Below, piece after piece: positions 39,510 to 47,360 of a stretch of 64,000 nt of DNA (its first letter is position 1; the number at the start of each line of letters is the position of its first letter). Origin of the DNA: Sphingobium sp. Cam5-1. GTDB lineage: Bacteria > Pseudomonadota > Alphaproteobacteria > Sphingomonadales > Sphingomonadaceae. The translations under genes and the position numbers were made by a program. Under the pieces are notes generated by a model. The model ran no database searches and was not told where the DNA came from. It worked only from the letters and a program-made list of their open reading frames with translations. Location: the NCBI RefSeq assembly GCF_015693305.1, contig NZ_CP065139.1, positions 372,001 to 436,000 on the forward strand, read 5' to 3'.

Positions 39510-40811
39510 TCACCCGTCGATCAGGATCGCGCGAAAATCATTGACGTTGGTGCGCGTCGGCCCGGTAAACACCAGATCCCCCAACGCGTTGAAGAAGCCG
39601 AAACTGTTATTTTCGCGCAGCATTCCGCTGGCCGACATGCCTGCGGCACGAGCCCGCGCCAAAGTGCTTTCATCGACGATGGCCCCCGCATGACCGCCCA
39701 CGCCATCGATGCCATCCGTATCGCACGCCAGCGCCGATATGCCCGGCGCGGCGTCCAGCGACATGGCGAGGCTCAGCATATATTCGCTGTTGCGCCCGCC
39801 ACTGCCAGACGGATTGCCGACCAGCACGGTGGTTTCGCCACCAGACAGCAGCGCCCAGCGCCCGCCCTTGCGCTGATGATGCAGGGCGAGCGCCGCGTGG
39901 ACGATGCCGAGTTCGGTCGCGTCCCCTTCCAGATCGTCGCCCAGATAGACGGGCTTATATCCCGCCGCCATGGCGACTTCCCCTGCGGCTTCCAGCGCCA
40001 TGCGGTTGCGCGCAATGATCCGCGTATCGGCCCGCGCGAACTCTGGCGACCCCGGCCTCGGCGTCGCATGGCGATCGTCGCTCAATACCGCCATCACATT
40101 GTCCGGAACAGTGATGCGGTATCGTTCGATCACCCGCCGCGCATCGGCCAGCGTGGTGCGATCCGCGACCGTAGGGCCTGAAGCGATCAGGGCTGGATCG
40201 TCACCCGGCACGTCGGAAAAGGCCAATGTGACCACCTGCGCGGGATACGCCAGCGCGGCCAGACGCCCGCCCTTGACCTGCGACAAGTGCGTGCGCACGC
40301 AATTGATCTGCGAAATGGTAGCGCCGCAAAACAGCAGCTCGCGCGTCACGCGGCGCTTATCATCCAGCGACACGCCATCGACCGGCAATGCCAACAACGC
40401 AGAGCCCCCACCGGAGATCAGCGCCAGCAATTGATCCTCTTCACCAAGGTCACGCACGGCTTCCTGGATCATCTGCGCCGCGCGCTGACCATGCTCGTCG
40501 GGCAAGGGATGTCCCGCTTCGATCACCAGCGCATCGGCGGGAAAAGTGCCCGGCGGCAAGCCATGGCCGTAGGGCGTAAGGATGATCGCTTGCGTCCCCT
40601 GTGGAGAGTGGCGAAGCGCGACATCCGCCATCGCCGCTCCCGCCTTGCCCACGGCAAGCACCAGCCGCCGTCCTTTCGGCGGGGGCGGCATATGCGAAGG
40701 CAGGCATCGCTCGGCAGATACCGCAGACAGCGCGACGTCGAACATCTCCCGCGCCAGCGCGATCCGCGCCTCTTTCATCTCCCCGCCGTCCGTCAAAACC
40801 TGCTTCCTCAC
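39510..40811 (-). CDS. Glycerate 2-kinase (MOFRL/TtuD family), copy 2
   Basis: A second DUF4147/MOFRL protein of up to 433 residues: LVLAVGKAGAAMADVAL, EAGHPLPDEHGQRAA, LISGGGSALLALPVDGVSL, INCVRTHLSQVKGGRLAAL, FSDVPGDDPALIASGPT, LLSGGETTVLVGN, SGGRNSEYMLSLA and DTDGIDGVGGHAG. All key blocks are intact but it is clearly diverged from the copy at 32097. The start is uncertain (GTG at 40811 or ATG at 40778). It is about 100 bases downstream of the FG-GAP gene, so it may be the last gene of the symporter operon. It may phosphorylate a related acid rather than glycerate. Confidence 0.87.
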   Translation of the reverse strand: MRKQVLTDGGEMKEARIALAREMFDVALSAVSAERCLPSHMPPPPKGRRLVLAVGKAGAAMADVALRHSPQGTQAIILTPYGHGLPPGTFPADALVIEAGHPLPDEHGQRAAQMIQEAVRDLGEEDQLLALISGGGSALLALPVDGVSLDDKRRVTRELLFCGATISQINCVRTHLSQVKGGRLAALAYPAQVVTLAFSDVPGDDPALIASGPTVADRTTLADARRVIERYRITVPDNVMAVLSDDRHATPRPGSPEFARADTRIIARNRMALEAAGEVAMAAGYKPVYLGDDLEGDATELGIVHAALALHHQRKGGRWALLSGGETTVLVGNPSGSGGRNSEYMLSLAMSLDAAPGISALACDTDGIDGVGGHAGAIVDESTLARARAAGMSASGMLRENNSFGFFNALGDLVFTGPTRTNVNDFRAILIDG

Positions 40812-40912
40812 CGCCGCTCTGTAGTGGGCTTACAAAGCGGCAATGAAAGCTGCAATTTGCAACTTACACGGAAACTGCAATTCCGCCTGACGGAACAGAA
40901 AGGCGGCGCGCC

Positions 40913-42160
40913 CTATTTGCGTTTGCCCAGCAGCAGGCGCGCTTGCGTGCCCCAGCTGCCGACGAACAGGTCCTCCACGCCGTCTCCGTTGACGTCGCCT
41001 TTAGCCATGCTCCAACTGCGCGCGACGGTCGCGGCAGGCATGACCGAAGCCGTCACGTCGGTGAAGCGTCCCTTGCCATCATTGGCATAGGCGCGCAGCT
41101 GCAAGGGCTTGAAACCGGGCACGTCGATCGCACCAACGATCAGGTCGGGATGGCCGTCATGGTTGAAGTCCATTACCATCCCACCCCAGCTGGAAAAGCG
41201 GTTGGCAGGCAGGCGCGCTTTGGTTTCGTCGCGGAACTTGCCCCGCCCCTTGTTGATCAGCAATCGCGCCTGCGGGTCCTTGTCCCATTTCTTGTTGTTG
41301 CTGGTCAGGTTCAGGAACAGGATGTCGGGACGCTTGTCACCATTGGCGTCGAACACATGCACTTCGCGCGTCTCCAGCGGCGTGAGCAGCTGAAGCGTCT
41401 TGGGCGCCTCGCGGAAATGTCCCCTGCCATCGTTCGTCAGCACGCGATTGGGCGGACTTTCGTTCGCGACCACCATGTCGAGGTCGCCGTCACTGTCCAG
41501 GTCGGCCAGCGCGATATCCTGGGTATCGTCTTCATAAGCGGGCAGGTTCGTCGCCGTCGCATCAATGAAAGTGCCGGGCTGTTTGGGATCGTTCAGCCAC
41601 AGGAAATTCTGCCCCGACGCGCGCGGCTTGTTCCAGCGCACCTCCGCCGAATTGCCGATCACGATATCCGGCAGACCGTCACCATTGACCTCGGCCACCG
41701 CAAGACCATTGCCCTCGCTCATTTTCGGCAGCCGATCCGACGCGTCGGTAAATTCGCCCCCCGGTCCGCCCAAAAACAGCTGGTGCGCATGGTCCTCCTC
41801 CGCGACGAAGATCAGGTCGGGATAGCCATCACGGTTGAAGTCGGCGGACAGCACATGTTCCGTATCATGCGCCTTTGTGCCGAGCGCGCCCTGCTTCCAG
41901 GTGAAGTGGCCCTGCCCATCATTGATATAGAGCCGGTTTGCCCCCATTTCGACCGCGATCGCCGCGTCCAGATCGCCATCGCCATCCACATCCACCAGCG
42001 CGACGTCCAGCGCGTGGAGATATTTGGAAACGGGCACGTGCGTGTCAGTCACATCGTCAAACAGCAGGGCTGGCGCTGCATCATTCTGCGCCTGTCCCGG
42101 CACGGCTGCGGCGATCAGTGATGCGCAGACTGCCGTGCGAGATATCAGGCGGCAGTTCAT
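40913..42160 (-). CDS. Exported FG-GAP/VCBS-repeat protein
   Basis: 415 residues with a Sec signal (ISRTAVCASLIAAAVPGQAQ) and about six to seven FG-GAP repeats holding calcium loops: DVDGDGDLD, DFNRDGYPD, EVNGDGLPD, DLDSDGDLD, DANGDKRPD, DFNHDGHPD and DVNGDGVED. This forms a calcium-bound beta-propeller. In glycan-use loci such proteins often carry ligand-binding or lyase-like roles; no catalytic motif is recognised here. Its ATG overlaps the upstream isomerase-like gene by 4 bases (ATGA). Confidence 0.85.
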   Translation of the reverse strand: MNCRLISRTAVCASLIAAAVPGQAQNDAAPALLFDDVTDTHVPVSKYLHALDVALVDVDGDGDLDAAIAVEMGANRLYINDGQGHFTWKQGALGTKAHDTEHVLSADFNRDGYPDLIFVAEEDHAHQLFLGGPGGEFTDASDRLPKMSEGNGLAVAEVNGDGLPDIVIGNSAEVRWNKPRASGQNFLWLNDPKQPGTFIDATATNLPAYEDDTQDIALADLDSDGDLDMVVANESPPNRVLTNDGRGHFREAPKTLQLLTPLETREVHVFDANGDKRPDILFLNLTSNNKKWDKDPQARLLINKGRGKFRDETKARLPANRFSSWGGMVMDFNHDGHPDLIVGAIDVPGFKPLQLRAYANDGKGRFTDVTASVMPAATVARSWSMAKGDVNGDGVEDLFVGSWGTQARLLLGKRK

Positions 42161-43110
42161 CGTGCAGTTTCCAGCGTGCGAAGATAGGCAAGGCTCTTAT
42201 TCAGTGAATCGATGCGCGCGCCGGGGAATGGCGGCTCCTGCTCGACAAAGAAGTTGCGCACGCCCGCAATCTGCGCCGCCTTCAGGATGGCGGGCCAGTT
42301 CATCGTTCCCGACCCCACCTCCGTCGGCTTTTGCTGCATGTGATAATTGACCTCAGTCCCGGCAGCGATGTCCTTCACATGCATCTGGGTAACCCGCCCG
42401 CGATAGCGATTGAGCCAGGCGACAGGGTCCTGCCCACCCGCCGCCAGCCAACCCGCGTCCAACTCGAAATCGACGATGCGCGGGTCTGTCCTTTCCAGCA
42501 GGATCTGCAAACCGGTCTTGTCCCCCAGCGGGGCCAGTTCCGCATTATGGTTGTGATAGCCGATGCGGATGCCATGCTTCTTGAGAACGGCGCCCTTCTC
42601 ATTGAGAAAGTCGGCCATCCGCTCATAGCGCTCTGCGGGGATCGGCGGGCTGCCCGGCTTTATCAGCGATATGAAGGACACCGGCGGACCCCAGACCGGG
42701 TCCTTCGGGAACTGAAGGATCGGCAGCACGGCGTTGCGCGATCCCAATATGTTCAGGTCCTCCACCAGCTTGTCCAGATTGTCGAAGGTCAGCCCGCTCG
42801 CGCCAGGGACTGACGATGAAGCAGCGACATGCGCGCTGCGGCATTTCAGACCAGCCTTGTCCAGTGCGGCGCGGAACTGCGCGGGCGTATGACGGTGCAA
42901 CGACGCCAGCTCGACCGACCGCACCCCAGTCGCTGCGATCTTGGCCAGCGTGCCGTCAAGGTCGCGATAAATGTCCGGGTCGAACATGTAGAGTTGCACG
43001 CCCGGGCCATCTTCCCCCAGCAGGGGGGCAGATTTCCGTCGCGCAGCCACAGGAACACCGACTGCGAGCATCAGGAGGGCAGAGGATTTGAGCAAGTCAC
43101 GACGGTTCAT
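42157..43110 (-). CDS. Exported sugar-phosphate isomerase/epimerase-like TIM-barrel protein
   Basis: 317 residues from the ATG at 43110, which has AAAGAGA upstream; the frame runs open to 43203 without signal sequence. The N-terminus NRRDLLKSSALLMLAVGVPV is a Tat-type signal. The body is an AP-endonuclease-2/xylose-isomerase-like barrel: GVQLYMFDPDIYRDLDGTL, GVRSVELASLH, IRIGYHNHNAEL, IVDFELDAGWLAAGG, TQMHVKDI and FFVEQEPPF, with Glu/His/Asp metal ligands. Export of this fold is known from several glycan loci and suggests periplasmic sugar conversion. It lies between the MFS and FG-GAP genes in one operon. Confidence 0.85.
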   Translation of the reverse strand: MNRRDLLKSSALLMLAVGVPVAARRKSAPLLGEDGPGVQLYMFDPDIYRDLDGTLAKIAATGVRSVELASLHRHTPAQFRAALDKAGLKCRSAHVAASSSVPGASGLTFDNLDKLVEDLNILGSRNAVLPILQFPKDPVWGPPVSFISLIKPGSPPIPAERYERMADFLNEKGAVLKKHGIRIGYHNHNAELAPLGDKTGLQILLERTDPRIVDFELDAGWLAAGGQDPVAWLNRYRGRVTQMHVKDIAAGTEVNYHMQQKPTEVGSGTMNWPAILKAAQIAGVRNFFVEQEPPFPGARIDSLNKSLAYLRTLETAR

Positions 43111-43139
43111 TGGCAATCTCTTTTCCGTTTTTCGAAGTT

Positions 43140-44468
43140 TCAAGCGATCGCGGCCTGGCGGCTCGCTTCTCGCAGTGATGTTTCGGGGTAGCGCATCATG
43201 CACAGGACTACGCCCAACGAAAAGAGCGCTGGCACGATGCCGATCAAAGTGCGTAGCGGCAGAGCGTTGCGCGGGTCGCTCGCATGCGCAGGATCGAAGC
43301 CGAGCCAGGCGAGCAACAGGAAGGCCAGGCCCACCGCCAGCCCCAATGCCAGCTTCATCGATCCATTGAGCATCGCATAAAGCAGCCCGGTACGGTCAAC
43401 GCCGAAGCGCGCGCGCGTTGCGTCCGCGACATCGGCCATCAGCGCACGGGGCAGGAACCAGGCGATCGGGATGCACAGGCCGAGCGCCGCGACATTGGCC
43501 GCCGTCAGCCAAAAGGAATTGGCGGGCTGCATCGCCATCCCCAATTGCAGCAACGCCTGAATGAACGCGCCCGCCTGCAACGCCCGCGCCTTGCCGATCC
43601 GCCCGGCCAGCTTGGCGAACAATGGCGTTCCGGCAAAGGCGGCGGCATAGGCGATGAGGATCAGGGTACTCGCCACCGCCCGGTCGAAACCAAGCTGCCC
43701 CATGTAAAAGAACAGCGCTACGGCATTGGCGACGCCCGTGGACAAGGCGATCAGCAGGTCGGCCAGCACCAGTCGAACGACCGGCCCTTGCGAGAATAAC
43801 GCGATATAATCCCGCATGGCGAGCGCGGCCTGAGCGCCCTCTCCGGGCTGTTTTTCCGGCGTGGTCCAAAGCGCCAACAGGATCGCTCCGGGGATCAGCA
43901 CGATCATCACCCAACCCGCCGCCTGCATCCCTGCCGCAGGATTGCCCGGATAGGCACTGGCGACCACCGGCAATATGGCAAGGATCGAAAACTGCCCTGC
44001 GGTCGCGAACACCTGCCACCAGGCGAAAATGCGGGTCCGTTCCGCCGATCCCGTGGACAGGGTCGCCGTCCAGGCCAGATGCGACAGCACGATCATCGAA
44101 AAGCCGATGAACGCGATGAACAGCCACGCCCAAAGATAGGCCATGCCGACCCCTCGCTCCGCCTGAAACAGGGCATAAGTCGACAGCATCAGAATTGGCG
44201 CGCTCGCCGCCAGCCAAGGACGGTAGCGCCCCCAGCGCGTGCGCGTCGAATCCATCATCCCGCCCAGCAGCGGATCGATCATCAGATCCAACACCCGCAC
44301 CGTCATAAAGGCCGTGCCGACGGCACCGACCGGCAGAGCCAGCGCATTGGCGTAGAATTCGGGCAGGAACACCGTGACCAGCGTCGCATAAGCCTGGATC
44401 GCGAGCGCGGTGACGCAAAAGGCCGCCAGCCTTCCACGCCCCATCGCATCCTCCCTGCCACGCGTCAT
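43140..44468 (-). CDS. GPH-family (MelB-like) sugar:cation symporter
   Basis: 442 residues and about 12 membrane helices in the inner membrane. The GPH signature region RVLDLMIDPLLGGMMDSTRTRWGRYRPWL and the later RFGVDRTGLLYAMLNGSMKLAL are clear. Such carriers take glycosides, pentosides or uronides with Na+ or H+. First gene of the minus-strand operon with the isomerase-like, FG-GAP and perhaps second glycerate-kinase genes. An ATG at 44444 (MGRGRLAAF) could be the true start. A TGGTA-A-TACCA palindrome lies 31 bases upstream. Confidence 0.88.
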   Translation of the reverse strand: MTRGREDAMGRGRLAAFCVTALAIQAYATLVTVFLPEFYANALALPVGAVGTAFMTVRVLDLMIDPLLGGMMDSTRTRWGRYRPWLAASAPILMLSTYALFQAERGVGMAYLWAWLFIAFIGFSMIVLSHLAWTATLSTGSAERTRIFAWWQVFATAGQFSILAILPVVASAYPGNPAAGMQAAGWVMIVLIPGAILLALWTTPEKQPGEGAQAALAMRDYIALFSQGPVVRLVLADLLIALSTGVANAVALFFYMGQLGFDRAVASTLILIAYAAAFAGTPLFAKLAGRIGKARALQAGAFIQALLQLGMAMQPANSFWLTAANVAALGLCIPIAWFLPRALMADVADATRARFGVDRTGLLYAMLNGSMKLALGLAVGLAFLLLAWLGFDPAHASDPRNALPLRTLIGIVPALFSLGVVLCMMRYPETSLREASRQAAIA

Positions 44469-44498
44469 TCGGTCCTCCCCCTTGATCGGATTCTAAAC

Positions 44499-44509
44499 TG
44501 GTAATACCA
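44499..44509. promoter_or_regulatory. Operator-like palindrome TGGTA-A-TACCA
   Basis: A symmetrical 11-base site in the divergent region between the symporter gene and the rpiB-ribokinase genes. TGGT/ACCA half sites are typical of GntR-family operators (hexuronate regulators use TGGTATACCA-like sites), so the GntR protein at 38762 could act here. Confidence 0.5.
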
Positions 44510-44595
44510 CGGTGCAATCAAAGCGCCAGTGGGCAGGTTCGATTCTGTCGGTGAAATGCTGCGAAAGCGCCACTGGCGGGGAATTCGGGGAATCG

Positions 44596-45093
44596 ATGCA
44601 CACGCCAGAAACATTGTCGGGGGACGAACAGCATATACCTTTCCGGGACGTCATCGGCTTTGCCAACGACCATGCCGGTTTCCCGCTACGCCCGCCCGTG
44701 CTGGACCTGCTAGGCCGCCACAGCGGCCGCATCATCGACGTCGGCGCGCGATCGGAAGAGCCAGTGGACTTTCCCGACATTACCCGCCGGGCGGTACAAA
44801 CCATCCTGGATGGGGATACCGATCGCGTCATCCTGCTCTGCGGCACGGGCGCGGGGGCGTGCATCGCCGCCAACAAGGTTCGCGGCATCCGCGCCGCTGT
44901 CGCGCACGACACCTATGTCGCGCGGCAGGCGGTGGTGCATGACGACGTGAATGTACTGTGTATTGGCGCGTGGATCACCGGCCCGCAGGTCGCGCTGGAC
45001 ATCGTCCGCCATTTCCTGGCGGCGCAGTTCAGCGACGAAGAACATTTCCGCCGCCGCGTCGCGAAACTCGCATTGCTGGAGCAAGGCGGATGA
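44596..45093 (+). CDS. RpiB/LacAB-family sugar-phosphate isomerase
   Basis: About 165 residues. It matches ribose-5-phosphate isomerase B in the start motif GFANDHAGFPLRPPVLDLL and in LLCGTGAGACIAANKVRGIRAAV, whose Cys82 is the likely catalytic base. HDDVNVLCIGAWITG and a charged C-terminal helix complete the fold. The family covers ribose/ribulose, allose/allulose and galactose/tagatose 6-phosphates, and erythrulose/erythrose phosphates, so the exact sugar is open. The ATG at 44596 gives the family start; the frame is open from 44512 without homology. Its stop overlaps the ribokinase start. Confidence 0.87.
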   Translation: MHTPETLSGDEQHIPFRDVIGFANDHAGFPLRPPVLDLLGRHSGRIIDVGARSEEPVDFPDITRRAVQTILDGDTDRVILLCGTGAGACIAANKVRGIRAAVAHDTYVARQAVVHDDVNVLCIGAWITGPQVALDIVRHFLAAQFSDEEHFRRRVAKLALLEQGG

Positions 45094-46031
45094 CGACGGC
45101 GCGCGCGGGCAAGGTCGTGGTGCTCGGCAGCATCAATCTCGACCTTCTGATCACCGCTCCGCGTCTGCCCTGCGCGGGTGAAACCGTGTCAGGGACAAAT
45201 CTGACGCGTCAGCTGGGCGGCAAAGGGGCGAACCAGGCCGTCGGCGCAGCCCGTGCGGGTGCGCATTGCATATTGTTGGGCGCCGTCGGGGCAGACGAGG
45301 ACGGCGCGCAGATGGTCGCGGCGCTTGCCGATCATGGCGTCGACGTCAGCCGGGTGCGCACCACTTCCTCCCCCACCGGGTGCGCACTGGTGGCGACATC
45401 ACCGCAGGACAATCAGATCATTCATATCGCCGGGGCGAATGCGGATGTCGATGCCACCGTCGCCGAGATCGATCTTGGCCCGGATGATGTCTGCCTCGCC
45501 CAGATGGAAACGCCCGTCCCGGCCACGGCAGCCCTGTTTCAACGTGCTCGCGCCACTGCAGCCTGCACCATCCTCAACGCTGCGCCCGCATCAACTGCTG
45601 CGCGCCAGCTGCTGCCGCTGTGCGATCTGTTGATTGTCAATGAAAGCGAGCTGACCTTGCTGACGGGTGCTGAGGGCGTCCCTATGCTGGACAACGCAGG
45701 ATTGCTTTCGAGCAAGACCATGCTTGGCCTGGAACATGGCCAAACCCTGTTGGTGACATTGGGCGCGAATGGCGTGGCGATCGTTGCGGCCGGCGGCGTC
45801 CAGCGCATAGCGGGATGGCCCACGGCTGTGGTCGACACAACCGGAGCAGGCGACTGTTTCTGTGGTTATCTCGCCGCCGGTCTCGCGCGGGGGGATTGCA
45901 TGGAACATGCCGCGGCGGAGGCCAACATGGCGGCATCGATCGCGGTTCAGTCACTCGGCGCGGCGGCCTCCATCCCGGATCGCATTGCCGTGCTGCATGG
46001 TCGGGATGCGGCCATTGCACACGCCAGCTAG
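45090..46031 (+). CDS. rbsK: Ribokinase-like PfkB-family sugar kinase
   Basis: 313 residues, the usual length for ribokinase. Motifs: VVVLGSINLDLLITAPRLP, GGKGANQAVGAARAG (sugar-binding GGK-NQ block) and the anion-hole/catalytic motif VVDTTGAGDCFCGYL with Asp255. The substrate may be ribose or another pentose or tetrose. The start at 45090 overlaps the isomerase stop as ATGA, with AAGGCGG before it. Isomerase plus kinase in one pair would carry a free sugar to a pentose-phosphate intermediate. The frame is open from 44958 in another gene's sequence and is not used. Confidence 0.88.
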   Translation: MTTARAGKVVVLGSINLDLLITAPRLPCAGETVSGTNLTRQLGGKGANQAVGAARAGAHCILLGAVGADEDGAQMVAALADHGVDVSRVRTTSSPTGCALVATSPQDNQIIHIAGANADVDATVAEIDLGPDDVCLAQMETPVPATAALFQRARATAACTILNAAPASTAARQLLPLCDLLIVNESELTLLTGAEGVPMLDNAGLLSSKTMLGLEHGQTLLVTLGANGVAIVAAGGVQRIAGWPTAVVDTTGAGDCFCGYLAAGLARGDCMEHAAAEANMAASIAVQSLGAAASIPDRIAVLHGRDAAIAHAS

Positions 46032-46056
46032 AATATTGAACTCAAGGAGCCTGAAC

Positions 46057-47217
46057 GTGACGAAGCTTATCAAGCGCAGGAAGTCCAGCATTGCTGCTCA
46101 ACTTCTGAGCGCGGCGCTGTTGAACGCCACCCTGCCGCTGATGGCAGCGCCTGCCGCCACGGCCAAGGATACGAAGATCGACTATCTGACCGCACCCTTT
46201 CACCAGCAGCGCATTCTGGATTGGGGCAACAGGCCCAATTGGTCGCCCGATGGCCGCCGCATCGCCTTCACGAAGGACGATTTGGTTGATGGCCCGGCCT
46301 ATGAAATCGACGTGCGCACGAAGAAGGTGCGTTGCCTCACCTGCAAATTCGGTGAAACGCAGTTCGTCACCCGCATCTTCTACCTGCCCGACAACAGCTT
46401 TCTGATCGAAGCCGCGCCGGGCATGAAGGGCAGCGGCGGCAACGCGACCGACGCTCTGGGGACCCAGCTATTCTGGATGTCGAAGACACTCGCCCGGCCG
46501 GTTTCGCTCGACAGCGGCGTGATGGGCGACATCGCCATAGCGCGCAAACCCAACGCCGATGGATCGATCAACCTATCCTGGTCGCGTCCTTCGGCCACCG
46601 GCCTCGACCTGACGGTGGCCCGGTTGGTCCGCGACGGCAGGACCGCGCGGCTTGCCGACATGCAGGCCGTCTATAGCTACCGCCCCGGCCAACCCGGCCC
46701 GGCAAGCTTCCCCGAAGCATATGACTTCATCGATGGCGGGCGCAGCGTCATGTTCTGGACCACCGAAATGGCGGCGCTCGACAGCGAAATGTATAAGGTC
46801 GACATCGCGACCAAGGCGGTGAGCAAGGTCTATGCCACTCCTTCCCATAACGAAACCCACATATTTCCCGACGAACGCTATGGCCTGGAGGAAGCGAATA
46901 TTCATTCCGATCCGGATGGCCCCTATCGCGGAATCAGCGGGCATATCAGGCCGGGCGTCGAGCAGATTTTGCGCTTCAAGGGCGAAAGCCGTGCAGCGGA
47001 GATCGCCGCGGCGAATTCCGGCAAAGGCTTCGACATCTTCGTCATCACCATGGATGGCAAATCACGCCGGGCGCTGACCAACGTCAGCCGATCCGGTGCG
47101 CAGGCGCATCAATCGACCGTGTCCCCTGATGGTCAACGCATCGCCTTCGCGATCAAGGACCCCTCCGGAAAGTCGGGCCATCAGGTCGGGCTCTATATTG
47201 GAACGTTCGGCAGATAA
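46057..47217 (+). CDS. Exported TolB/PD40-type beta-propeller protein, copy 2
   Basis: 386 residues starting at a GTG with AAGGAG 7 bases before it. After a basic start and signal segment (LLSAALLNATLPLMAAPAAT) come propeller blades of PD40 type: RPNWSPDGRRIAFTK, YEIDVRTKKVRCLTCKFGE, MYKVDIATKAVSKVY and STVSPDGQRIAFAIKDP. A cysteine pair CLTC is notable. Same general plan as the protein at 37564-38631, with low but recognisable likeness (MDxxT, FPDxR segments). Downstream of rbsK by 25 bases, so probably the last gene of the rpiB-rbsK unit. Confidence 0.72.
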   Translation: MTKLIKRRKSSIAAQLLSAALLNATLPLMAAPAATAKDTKIDYLTAPFHQQRILDWGNRPNWSPDGRRIAFTKDDLVDGPAYEIDVRTKKVRCLTCKFGETQFVTRIFYLPDNSFLIEAAPGMKGSGGNATDALGTQLFWMSKTLARPVSLDSGVMGDIAIARKPNADGSINLSWSRPSATGLDLTVARLVRDGRTARLADMQAVYSYRPGQPGPASFPEAYDFIDGGRSVMFWTTEMAALDSEMYKVDIATKAVSKVYATPSHNETHIFPDERYGLEEANIHSDPDGPYRGISGHIRPGVEQILRFKGESRAAEIAAANSGKGFDIFVITMDGKSRRALTNVSRSGAQAHQSTVSPDGQRIAFAIKDPSGKSGHQVGLYIGTFGR

Positions 47218-47324
47218 TGATTGGGATTCTCGTTCCTGTTCCACATGGTCCAATAAGCGCCAGGGAATTTCCGCGTTCAACTCTGGAGGAAAAGAGCAAG
47301 CATAATCGCTTGTCAGCGCGCAAA

Positions 47325-47353
47325 GTAGCGCCCGGAAACCATCCGGGCGCTAC
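47325..47353. terminator. Bidirectional terminator hairpin
   Basis: Perfect 11-base inverted repeat (GTAGCGCCCGG / CCGGGCGCTAC, 7-base loop) between convergent genes. On the minus strand it is followed by TTT. Confidence 0.8.
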
Positions 47354-47360
47354 GCCCCCT

